Shown: positions 36,118 to 45,521 of the stretch, piece after piece | Position numbering within the stretch: position 1 is the first letter of the stretch | Layout: each line of letters starts with the position of its first letter | From: Malachius bipustulatus | Taxonomy: Eukaryota; Arthropoda; Insecta; Coleoptera; Melyridae | Length of the DNA stretch: 64,000 nucleotides | Reading direction: 5' to 3' | NCBI GenBank assembly: GCA_910589415.1 | Contig: OU342637.1 | Coordinates: forward strand, 23,411,162 to 23,475,161 | Notes under the pieces: model-generated | The model's database searches: none | Told to the model about the DNA's origin: nothing | Seen by the model: only the letters and a program-made list of their open reading frames with translations | Position numbers and translations under genes: made by a program

Positions 36118-36505
36118 TGGTTTGGCCATATTTATTTTCACATAATACACAACCACACTTATCCGTAAATTTGAAATTCCCGCTATCCTTGTACCTACTC
36201 CTCTAAGTTACCGATCGTCCGCGCAGCGAGAAGGTACAAGAAGAGAAGAAGAAGAAGACACTCTCCGCCGCAGTCGAAAATCGCCGCTACTTAGAACTAT
36301 CATTTTTTATTTAAAAAACCCGCTTACCCGCTGTTAAAAGTGAAATCAAAAGTTGATCCCGCTGTAGAACAATTACGCGATCATTATCGTAATAGTGCCT
36401 GTCGGAGGGAAAGTGCTATAACAAGAATTACGGTTTGGGAAAAGGAAAATCTCCAGCGACCAACCAAATAAGGTAACTCCTTTTTTTATCAAAAATTTCC
36501 CACCA
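36118..36505 (+). repeat. 5' LTR of BEL/Pao element
   Basis: 388 bp starting TGGTTTGGCC and ending TTCCCACCA (TG..CA). It is preceded by TTAAT (36113-36117), which recurs directly after the 3' remnant. Its last 59 bp are identical to 39325-39383. It is followed within 8 bp by TGGTCCTACGACCCGATC, a plausible tRNA primer-binding site. Confidence 0.8.
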
Positions 36506-37563
36506 TAATTTTTGGTCCTACGACCCGATCATTACATATAGGCTAAACAAGTAACTATTGTGGCGCCACCAAGTAGGCAAATTTGACACTTTCATGCGGC
36601 AAGTCCTGCGTGCCCGCTGTTCATTTTAATGTATTTGTTATTGCAAACATGAGGTCGTTCCGAGTATACAAAAATCGGGAAGTGTTTGTTGTACACGAGT
36701 ACCTTAAATGCTTGAGATTACATACCTATTTATTACTCCTGAATCTTTTTTTAGATAGTAAATTAAAGTTAAAAATTTTAGTTAATAATTTAAGGCATAT
36801 AAGTAATAACTAATAAAACAATAACTACTGCTATAATTTTTTCGAGCTGTATTTCAGACGAAGGGTAACATTTTCTTGCTTTACAGCTGCAAAATATGTT
36901 TAAAACTCTTCGACTTATTATACATAAGCTCAATAAAAACCCCGAAAACATGAGATGAAATATGAACTTATTATGCGTTGATGAGAAAGGTGATATTTTT
37001 TTAATGGACAATTAATATATCACCTGAACAATGGGACAATAATAGGTTTTTTCATTTTTATGAGTGCTATGTGCACCAGGAGTCTCTCTAAATGATGAGC
37101 GCTGTTCCTTGAAGAAAAGTTCCATGTAAACGTATTCTCTAACACCGCTCATGTGAAAACTCAATCTTGAGATTTCGCCCATTTCTCAACGATTTAAAAC
37201 GAAAGCAGTCGAGACTGGGTGCTTGGAAATGACTTTTAATAATTATTGTAGTCATAATAAATTTAAAAATCTATAAGTTCACTGCCAAATAATAATTTTA
37301 AAAGGGTTTCATTATCCAAACGAGCTGTCAAAAATTGCAAAGCAAGGTTATACTGCCGCACGAAAGTGCGAAAAAAATCCACGAGGAGGCGCGCGCGCCG
37401 CAAACATCCGATACTTACTTAGCCTATTACAGTCCATATATCCTCAATAATACATAATACACGCTTAATATTAAATCTTTTTGATAAATTTAAATCATTC
37501 ATTTATTCATAAAATTAAACGCCGACATTGTCGCTGTCTTATCACGTAGATATCACTTTTGAA
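36506..37563 (+). other. Leader of the BEL/Pao element
   Basis: About 1.06 kb between the 5' LTR and gag. It begins with the candidate primer-binding site (36513-36530). It is longer than the leader usual in BEL/Pao elements and might hold an insertion, but I see no clear element ends. The minus-strand ORF at 36790-37011 is not recognised. Confidence 0.5.
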
Positions 37564-39354
37564 ATGTCTACATTAAAAGTATTAGAAGCTAAGCAACAGA
37601 GCTTATTTTCTATTGCTCAAAATTTATATGATTTAAGTAAATCAGTTGGAACCCCAGAGGGAAATCAAAGATTTCTAACACGTACAAAAACTCTAGATAA
37701 AGTTAGGGATGAATATATGCAGGTTGTGCAGGATGTGAACTTTGAAAAATTAAAATTAAAACCCGAATATGCTCCCTCCTTTAAAGCTGCAGAAGCATTT
37801 GATGAGATCTATTATTGTCATATAAAAACTACTGAACAAAGTTTAGCCGACTTGACCAAAATCAAAACCGAACCCAATATTCCTGCTGTAACTAAACCGC
37901 AACAAAAACTACCGGTATTAGAACTAGTAGGATTTAATGGTAACCCTATTCGTTGGCCATTATTTTATCAAAATTTTAAAGAATTGATTCACGAAAATAA
38001 ACAGCTCACAGACGCTGAACGTGTTCAGTACTTAATATCAAAACTTTCCGGATCGGCCTTGTCGGTCACCGCCGGGGTGCTGCCAACTGCTTTTAACTAC
38101 CCTATTATTTGGAACTTGCTGATTGAAAAATATCAAGATTCTCGCACTCTCGCTGTTCAGTACTTAGATAATATGTTTAAGTTTAAACCCATTGTCAATG
38201 CTTCACCGCAAAATTTAGACAATTTTCTGGAGCACTTTTGTGCTTCAGTTGCCGCTTTAAAAGCCGTCAACCTACCAGATTTGGCTGACTTTATTATCAC
38301 GAATATCGCTCTGAATAAACTCGATAAGGACACTGTTAACCTTTTTGAGCAAGATTCTCGCTTGGAAAAAATACCTACGTACGCTTCTTTAGAAAAATTT
38401 GTTAAAGAACAAACTAGAGTCTTGACGCGCACCCAACAACTTATCAGACCATTAACGTATATTTCTCCCTCGAAAACCGCATCCTCCTCACAAAATATCT
38501 CAAAAGGCAAGCAATCCTCTTTCCATTCATTTGTAATAAATAGTAACTCATCAGTTCGCTCATGCAATGTTTGTCAATCAGATGACAAGCACCCTCTATT
38601 CCGCTGTCCAAAGTTTGTTAGCTTGGATGTTTCCGCTAGATACGATATAGTGTCAAAAAACGCATACTGTAAAAACTGTCTAGGTTTTCATGAAACTAGA
38701 CAGTGTAGATCCTCAAGAACCTGCTTCAAATGTAACAGACGTCATCATTCGTTATTACATTTCAATAGTTTCAATTCCTCACAGGCCTCTCAAGATAATA
38801 AACCATTATCGCTGTCGACCACGACAAAAATCGTTCCTGCAACTGAGTTGCACGCTACTGTCCCAGATGTGAACGCGGCAGATAGTGTTTTTAAAAATAA
38901 AATGCAAATGCATGAAACCCCGAGCAAGGAGTGCTTATTTACGAATACAAATAATTCTTCGAGTCCTTATACTGATGTTTCACCTACCGCTCGAGTTTAT
39001 GTTTGTGATAACAGTAAAGCCGACTTGAACTGCAGTATTCGAATATTATTAGACACCGGCTCAAATGCTAATTTTATTACTGAATCTTGCTGTAAACGAT
39101 TAAACTTGATCATTAATTATCAATCATCATCAGTACATGGGATCGGTATGTTGGTACGTCCTATCCTAGGATATACTCTTATCAGTTTTCGATCTAGATT
39201 TGACTCTCGCTATCAATACACGATAAAAGCCGCAGTTGTTGAAAAGATTACAGGGAATTTGCCCACCGCGCAACTAAGCACAGAAGCTCTAGATTATTTC
39301 AAGGGCACACTCTTAGCAGACGACAAATCTCCAGCGACCAACCAAATAAGGTAA
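37564..39354 (+). CDS. BEL/Pao gag-protease polyprotein, truncated before RT
   Basis: A 596-residue ORF from the first ATG (MSTLKVLEAKQQSL); the frame is open a little upstream to a TTG at 37528. Residues about 118-290 match the DUF1759 gag domain of BEL/Pao elements: LPVLELVGFNGNPIRWPLF, then LISKLSGSAL and IWNLLIEKYQD. Two zinc knuckles follow: C369-x2-C372-x3-H-x4-C (CKNCLGFHETRQC), then CFKCNRRHHSLLH. The retropepsin motif LLDTGSNANFI is at about 496-506. In an intact element the frame would continue into RT, RNase H and integrase. Here the frame runs into the remnant 3' LTR and stops (last residues SPATNQIR). Product: capsid plus protease only. Confidence 0.9.
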   Translation: MSTLKVLEAKQQSLFSIAQNLYDLSKSVGTPEGNQRFLTRTKTLDKVRDEYMQVVQDVNFEKLKLKPEYAPSFKAAEAFDEIYYCHIKTTEQSLADLTKIKTEPNIPAVTKPQQKLPVLELVGFNGNPIRWPLFYQNFKELIHENKQLTDAERVQYLISKLSGSALSVTAGVLPTAFNYPIIWNLLIEKYQDSRTLAVQYLDNMFKFKPIVNASPQNLDNFLEHFCASVAALKAVNLPDLADFIITNIALNKLDKDTVNLFEQDSRLEKIPTYASLEKFVKEQTRVLTRTQQLIRPLTYISPSKTASSSQNISKGKQSSFHSFVINSNSSVRSCNVCQSDDKHPLFRCPKFVSLDVSARYDIVSKNAYCKNCLGFHETRQCRSSRTCFKCNRRHHSLLHFNSFNSSQASQDNKPLSLSTTTKIVPATELHATVPDVNAADSVFKNKMQMHETPSKECLFTNTNNSSSPYTDVSPTARVYVCDNSKADLNCSIRILLDTGSNANFITESCCKRLNLIINYQSSSVHGIGMLVRPILGYTLISFRSRFDSRYQYTIKAAVVEKITGNLPTAQLSTEALDYFKGTLLADDKSPATNQIR

Positions 39355-39383
39355 CTCCTTTTTTTATCAAAAATTTCCCACCA
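39325..39383 (+). repeat. Remnant of the BEL/Pao 3' LTR (59 bp)
   Basis: Identical to the last 59 bp of the 5' LTR (36447-36505), ending CCCACCA, and followed by TTAAT (39384-39388), the partner of the duplication at 36113-36117. All of pol and about 330 bp of LTR are missing to the left of this point. Microhomology of only a few bases is seen at the junction. Confidence 0.85.
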
Positions 39384-39467
39384 TTAATGATAATATTATG
39401 TGTACAAAAATTCAGTTTTGTATCTGAAAAGGTTCGTGAGAAATCGTCAAAAAACTGAAAAAATATA

Positions 39468-39572
39468 TTTTCCTTGCCTAAATGCTTGACAACGTTCCCA
39501 GGAAATTGACACTTTTGGCTTTTGTTTCAACATAATATCGTTCAACATACCTACTTCGCTGGAAATTACTTT
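39468..39572 (+). repeat. Direct repeat, left copy (about 105 bp)
   Basis: Runs from TTTCCTTGCCTAAATGCTTG to TCGCTGGAAATTACTTT and recurs with a few changes at 41260-41361. The block TTGTTTCAACATAATATCGT is identical in both. Confidence 0.85.
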
Positions 39573-40072
39573 TTAACGCATCGCCTCTGAAAGACGATTT
39601 TTCTGTAGCTCAGTAGCCGGCGGAATGACGTATATTGCAGCCTGCATGCAACAGCAGCTCGCTTCCAAGCGTAGAAAATTTTCCAGCCAGCAACGAACGT
39701 TTTTTCTGGCCCTAGGGCGAACAGATTTAGGAGTTACTATAGCAACTACTGATAGTGTTATCAGTTAGTGATTACGCGGCAGGTGAGAGCGAAATTGAAG
39801 CACACCGCTGACAACTAAACCGAGACCACTATACCTACGCGCATATTTCAATCAAGTCTAAACGAGCTGGAAATATAATAACAGGTAGGTACCTATCTAA
39901 TTATAACGATTAACGGGGGTTACTAGTTTCTGAGGTTTCGTCAATAAAGAAACAAAATTAACGCTCGCCAGGAAAATTACACTGACAGTGAATTAATTTG
40001 TACGCCACCACATATTCAACAAGCTAACAAGGCAAAGTATTCAGTGTTCTAACGCGATGCGCTAAAAAATAG

Positions 40073-40345
40073 AGTCTATATCTCGGCCGGGTCAGAAGTC
40101 CATTTCAGCTCGTATTCAATCGACCCTTGCTCCGCTACGCTCCGCTCGGCCCGATAACTTCATACTCGCTGAAATGAACTTCTTTCCGCCCTTGATATAG
40201 AATTAGTATATTGTGAAACAAGTGCGGAAAAGAGAAAATTTCTCACGAGTGTGAAACAATTGTGACACGAGACGAAGTCGAGTGTCACAATTCACACGAG
40301 TGTGAAATTTCTTTTCCGCACGTGCTTCACACAGTACTTTTCCTA
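40073..40345. repeat. Two adjacent short palindromes
   Basis: The first (40073-40203) pairs TATATCTCGGCCGGGTCAGA with TTCTTTCCGCCCTTGATATA around CTCCGCTACGCTCCGCTCGG. The second (40211-40337) pairs GTGAAACAAGTGCGGAAAAG with CTTTTCCGCACGTGCTTCAC around GACGAAGTCG. Both could form cruciforms. A related-looking motif (CCCGAGGGCGAAGCCCGAGG) occurs at 62019. Confidence 0.75.
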
Positions 40346-41252
40346 CGACCACAATTTAACAGATTAATTATTTAACAAATTTAACACATAAATTATTTTT
40401 TCTGACAATGCTCTGCTTTTATGACCTTTTCTCCAATTTATGAAATGTTTATAAGCAGATTCGTATTTTTCTCTCGAAACTACAGGTAGCAAATTCAAAG
40501 AACACAAACCTGCTTGTTTTCTGACTTCAGGTGGTGTATTTTCTGTTTCACATTCAGAGAAATTACAATCCATTATAATGATAGGTACCTAACTAAAGTT
40601 TATTTTTTCAGACTACCTACCTAGGTAGGTTAATATTATTTTCAATTCTACCAATGACTTTTTATTATTACTATTATATACTGTAAAATCATTGAATTCT
40701 ACCGACAATATTATTATTATTTATTATTAGACTCCGTATAAACTAAAAATAAGTGACGTGAGCGGAGAGACGTGGTAGATAATAACAATGATTTAAGAGA
40801 GGTTATATATCGATATGCAACTTCTACACAATAACGCAAGCGCTGCGCGTCGTAGATTGAAGTTAGTAGAGGTGTGCGAGTTATTTTCACGATCACGTTC
40901 GTGAATTTGATTTGGCTGTTATTAGCGATCAACTCGTAAATTTTAATAATTACTGCCACAAGAGAATAATGAGTCTATTTTATAGTCTTGTCGGGTTCTA
41001 TGTTATCCCATTTGTGTTTATTTTATTACCTTGAAGCTTTAAATGAATAGTTATTCCATTAACAATAAGTAACAGTTGAGTTCTCAGTTACCGCCCATCA
41101 CTATTGTTTACATACATTAAAACAGTACGGAAAAGGTTTTTGGCTATGCCTTATGTCACTTTGTCGCACAGTTTTGGATACGTGAGAAATCTGCTAGTTT
41201 GCGCACAAAAAACGATGCGCAAAGTAGTGTTTTGTATAGTGGTCGTAGGAAA
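40339..41252. mobile_element. Candidate 0.9-kb element with TTTCCTACGACCA inverted ends
   Basis: TTTCCTACGACCAC at 40339 is repeated inverted at 41239-41252, with similarity extending a few bases to each side. It encloses the recombinase-like fragment. No clear target duplication was identified. Confidence 0.35.
40364..40573 (-). pseudogene. Fragment of a tyrosine recombinase-like protein (Crypton-type)
   Basis: A 69-residue frame from ATG: MDCNFSECETENTPPEVRKQ, then NLLPVVSREKYESAYKHFIN and WRKGHKSRALSEKI, stopping soon after. The pattern S-x-x-x-Y-E-x-x-Y-x-x-F-x-x-W followed by SE is typical of the N-terminal SAM-like domain of Crypton-like tyrosine recombinases common in arthropod genomes. 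The catalytic R-H-R-Y part is missing. It lies between inverted ends of the type TTTCCTACGACCA (40339 and 41252). Confidence 0.4.
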
Positions 41253-41259
41253 TATACTA

Positions 41260-41361
41260 TTTCCTTGCCTAATGCTCGACATTGTTCATTGAAATTGACA
41301 CTTTTGACTTTTGTTTCAACATAATATCGTTCAACATACCTACTTCGCTGGAAATTACTTT
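41260..41361 (+). repeat. Direct repeat, right copy (about 102 bp)
   Basis: Partner of 39468-39572. The pair brackets 1.7 kb containing two small palindromes and the recombinase-like fragment. Confidence 0.85.
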
Positions 41362-42253
41362 CTCAAGTAATTTTATGTAGTTTAAAGATAAAAGAACCTT
41401 TACTGAAAAATGATCTCTATTTTTTGTTATGGAAAGCAATCGTTACCTCAAGTTTATCAACTATTTATCAGTACTTTCAGATTAGGTAACTATACGGATG
41501 CTCTCAGTAAAGAATATTTTATACCATATTTCCTTCTGGTATACAGTAACCTTAACTTATCAGTGATAAAAGTGACTGATGTGTTACTTAATATAAAATT
41601 AAATGTGAGCGTCTTGTTTTCTACAACCAGAGTTGCAAAACAGAACTGTCCCAGTCTCATTAGTGCATAGGGTTGGCTTTATCGTGGCTTTTCGGTTGAA
41701 TCACCATCCAGCGCAAGACATGGTCTAAATTCTGCCATAGCGAAACTATTTACTGCTAGCAGTTCATTACAGGGAGAATTCGTAAGCGACATTAGTTAGT
41801 TTCCGCTCAACCTAGCCTTAATTACAGTCACTTTACAGCACCCACAGTATTTATTGTGAAACTGTAACACACACCCTTAGACTTAATAAGGATAAACAAA
41901 AGGATTTGTTGAATCCTATCCGGGTAAATAGGTGGTTTCAATTTTTGATCACATCCCGTTCTTGTGATCACATCCCTTCCTTGTTACCGGGGAAGGGTTT
42001 CCGAGATAACCGTGGTCGGAATAAATTATCGTAGTTTTCATTAGGATGACTTTTCTTTATTTTATTAGTTTTGTCGACAGAATAATTGAGATTGTCTGGA
42101 TGCGAAGGAGCTTAGCTCTAATAATAAAATCAATTTTCTCGTTTGCTATCATAATTATTCTATAATGAGTCATAGATTTAAATATGTTTTTTAAAGCTAT
42201 AGGTCAGGTCATACCTACACGAGTTTCCAGAAATCGTGAACAATTATATTTAA

Positions 42254-44003
42254 TACAGGGTGTTTCATTGCTAAACGGAGAAACGGTAACTGTGGATAGA
42301 GAACACCCACGTGGTTTTATAAAACCTATGGTTAATGGGTCTCACAAAAAATAACATTTTTGAATATTATGAACAGGTTTTAAGCGAAAATCTAACTTCG
42401 AGATCAAAATGACACTCGTAGAATCGGATGCGGAACTACAAAAAGTACATTGTTTTATTTCAATATTTTCTATTTATTTGAAATACCAAAACGAATTTTG
42501 AAAATTCTGATATATCTACGTTGTTTTACGAACACTAACGTTTAGATATTAGTATTTTGTAAGTCGGGACCTGGATTTTTCTTCCTGCTATTTTGTGAAA
42601 CGTTTGTGCGGTGAAATGAAAACTTTTTACCCAAATTTCAAAAAAATTATACAGGGTGCTTTGTTAGTTATGGCCTTCGAAAGAAATAGGCGATATCCAT
42701 AAAACACCCTCTTATCTACAGGGTGTCCCAATATTTCATGGACATGGAGCAACCACAGATTACTGAGGTAAAAAAAAGTCGCTCGGACCAAACTTATCTC
42801 TATACCAAAGAGCTTCGTTTGTCCGTTAGAGGGCTTCAAAGTCTTTTGAAAATTTGAGTTTTTTTGAAATAGCTCAAAGTCGGCTGATTCCAATTCGATG
42901 AAATTTGGTAGGTAAATTTCTTATCAAAAGTAATAATTTCTGATGTACATGATAATTTGACGGAAACCCGGGAAGGGGTGAAACTACCCCTACCCTCCAT
43001 TAAAATCGATCGTAATTGTTGATAGGGTAGCAGGAACGCTGTTCATGTTTTTTTGTTTGAAAGATACATCATTTTAGCCCATTTTTGGTCTCCTACAAAA
43101 ATCTGTATCTTTCCGAGGTGCTTGTGATAAAATAAATTAGTCGATGGTACCTAACCAAAATTTTATTTCATTCTTTTAATTTGAAATCAAATTTCCAATT
43201 GTCAGGTGATTATTTGATCTAATCTCATAGAAGAAAATTAGTATGGTTCGGTTTTTTTTTTCAGGTGTTTGCAAACGGTTTTTTTCAAACGCAGTAAACA
43301 ATTTGCAAAACGACGAGGTTCGAAGAAAAGTTAAAATCATTTTTTTTGCGCAGGATGGAACTTTCTAGGGTCCAAACCGGCGCCCACATCGAGCATCTTT
43401 TATGAGATTAGATAAAATAATCACCTGACTATTGAAAATTTGATTTCAAATTAAAAGAATGAAATAAAAATTTAGTTATCATCGACTAATTTATTTTATC
43501 ACATAGCACCTCGTAAAGATACAGATTTTTGTAAGAGACCAAAAATGGGCTAAAACGATGTATCTTTCAAACAAAAAAACATGAACAGCGTTCCTGCTAC
43601 CCTATCAACAATTACGATCGATTTTAATGGAGGGTAGGGGTAGTGTCACCCCTTCCCGGGTTTCCGTCAAATTATCATGTACATCAGAAGTTAGTACTTT
43701 TAATAAGAAATTTACCTACCAAATTTCATCGAATTGGAATCAGCCGACTTTGAGCTATTTCAAAAAAACTAAAATTTTCAAAAGACTTTGAAGCCCTCTA
43801 ACGGACAAACGAAGCACTTTGGTATAGAGATAAGTTTGGTCCGAGCGCCTTTTTTTTATCTCAGTAATCTGTGGTTGCTCCATGTCCATGGAATATTGGG
43901 ACACCCATTAGTAAGGACGTGAGACCCATTGAGTTTTTTACAACCATCGCGTTGTCCTCTATCCGCAGTTACCGCTTGTCCGTTTACCAATGTAAACCCT
44001 ATA
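42254..44003. mobile_element. Outer foldback element, family G-outer, containing a nested element
   Basis: The left end is TACAGGGTGTTTCATTGCTA and the right end (about 43911-44003) is its diverged reverse complement, ending AAACCCTATA. The inner pair GTAACTGTGGATAGAGAAC and GTCCTCTATCCGCAGTTACC confirm inversion. A third isolated terminus, TACAGGGTGCTTTGTTAGTT, sits at 42650. The nested palindrome 42717-43910 fills most of the unit. Confidence 0.65.
42717..43910. mobile_element. Inner foldback element, family G-inner (about 1.19 kb)
   Basis: Starts TACAGGGTGTCCCAATATTT and ends AATATTGGGACACCCATTA. Arms exceed 550 bp: GGAGCAACCACAGATTACTG returns inverted near 43870, and ACGATCGATTTTAATGGAGG near 43612 mirrors 43000. 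Only a short centre (about 43240-43390) is not obviously paired. The right terminus has mutated. Confidence 0.85.
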
Positions 44004-44156
44004 TAATTTAATTTTTTCAAATTAACTCTTAATTTGAAGAATAATGCACAAATATCGTTAATTCTGAACAGTTTTTGGTTATAGGTATTGTACCTTTCAG
44101 CCTATTTGATATAATCTCTTCTCCTAAATAGCTTCTGCTTTACCTACCTATACATA

Positions 44157-45521
44157 TACAGTGTCCCGTAATTAGCGTGCAATACTGAAACAGCAGATTC
44201 TATTTTCAAAAATATGAAAAAAAGTTCCTATAAAAATAGGTCGAGAAATGCTTCCTAAGGGGGCTACAGCCCCCGAAAAGGGAGCCCATTAAGATGGTTT
44301 TTATTTAATACCTCCGAATCCGTTCAAGATAGAAAAGTGAAATTTTGGGAATTTATCAAAGTTTTTATGACCAATAAGAAGCAATTACAAAAATTAAAAA
44401 ATTTCCATCAGGGGGGGTCAGATAGATGAAGAGTGAGGTTAAAATCATCCTAACTTTTTTTGTATGTACCTCGTGCCAGGATTTGAGATCAGATTATGAA
44501 ATGTTGAAGTTTTTTACATATAAAAGGTCGTCCGGCTGAATTTCGATAACATGCACCGTTTTCGCTTAAAATCGATTTGAAAATTACCTTACATATGGCA
44601 TAAAAATTCATATTGAAACACAACTATAAAGAAAAATATTCAACGTAGGCCATTATAGATCACGGGATGTAATAAGTAACAGTTTGTTTGAAAATTGTGT
44701 TTCACGCTAATTAAGTAGAAGAAAAAGAAAATTTATTGAGCAAAAAAATGGCAAAAATTTTCAACAGCATGATTCCTGTGATGGGGTCTCCCCTGACCGC
44801 GAGCACGTAAAAAATTTCCATTTTCCGGTAAACGTTGACGTATGCGGGTGAACATTTGACGTGTAGGAGCTCTTCGGTTTGAAAATCGTCGTCGGTATTC
44901 ATACTCAGCCGCCAGATCACGACCATTTCAGAATCCATACACGAAGTGCATTTCAGCCAGCTCTTGGTTAGTGAAATTTTCCATTTTTACAAAACAGTAC
45001 TAAATTTCTTTTTCTTCTACTTAATTAGCGTGAAACACAATTTTCAAACAAACTGTTACTTATTACATCCCGTGATCCATGGCCTACGTTGAATATTTTT
45101 CTCTAGTTGTGTTTCAATATGAATTTTTATGCCAAGTAAGGTAATTTTCAAATCGATTTTAAGCGAAAACGGTGCTTGTTATCGAAATTCAGCAAGACGA
45201 CCTTTTTTGTGTAAAAAACTTCAACTTTTCATAATCTGATCTCAAATCCTGGCACGAGGTACATACAAAAAAAGTTAGTGTGATTTTAACCTCACTCTTC
45301 ACCTATCTGACCCCCCCTGATGGAAATTTTTTAATTTTTGTAATTGCATCTTATTGGTCATAAAAAGTTTGATAAATTCCCAAAATTTCACTTTTCTATC
45401 TTGAACGGGTTCGGAGGTATTAAATAAAAACCATCTTCATGGGCTCCCCTTTCGGGGGCTATAGCCCCCTTAGGAAGCATTTCTCGACCTATTTTTATAG
45501 GAACTTTTTTCCATATTTTTC
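44157..45521. mobile_element. Foldback element, family H, with transposase-derived centre
   Basis: Begins TACAGTGTCCCGTAATTAGC. Arms 44205-44735 and 45005-45521 are inverted copies (for instance GGGCTACAGCCCCCGAAAAG against CTTTCGGGGGCTATAGCCCC). The outermost 50 bp or so of the right arm is missing. The unpaired centre encodes, on the minus strand, a decayed helix-turn-helix segment described separately. CACGCTAATTAAGTAG recurs inverted next to the centre, suggesting an older inner element whose ends are also GCGTGAAACAC. Confidence 0.8.
44733..44984 (-). pseudogene. Decayed N-terminal helix-turn-helix of a Tc1/mariner-like transposase
   Basis: The frame from the ATG at 44984 reads MENFTNQELAEMHFVYGF, then a TGA, then NGRDLAAEYEYRRRFSNRRA and later ENGNFLRARGQGRPHHR. 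The pattern (M-x-N-x-T-x-x-E-x-A-x-M-H-x-x-Y-G, then R-R-F-N-R-x-x-P, then a GxGRP-type linker) resembles the HTH region of mobile-element proteins widespread in insect genomes that precede a DDE domain. Here it is interrupted by one stop and ends before any catalytic core. Assignment is from memory of the pattern; no search was done. Confidence 0.5.

Noticed and set aside
37528..37563. Upstream extension of the gag ORF
   Set aside because: It begins with TTG; the first ATG in frame is at 37564.
38157..38567. 136-residue minus-strand ORF
   Set aside because: Antisense shadow of the BEL/Pao gag frame; no domain.
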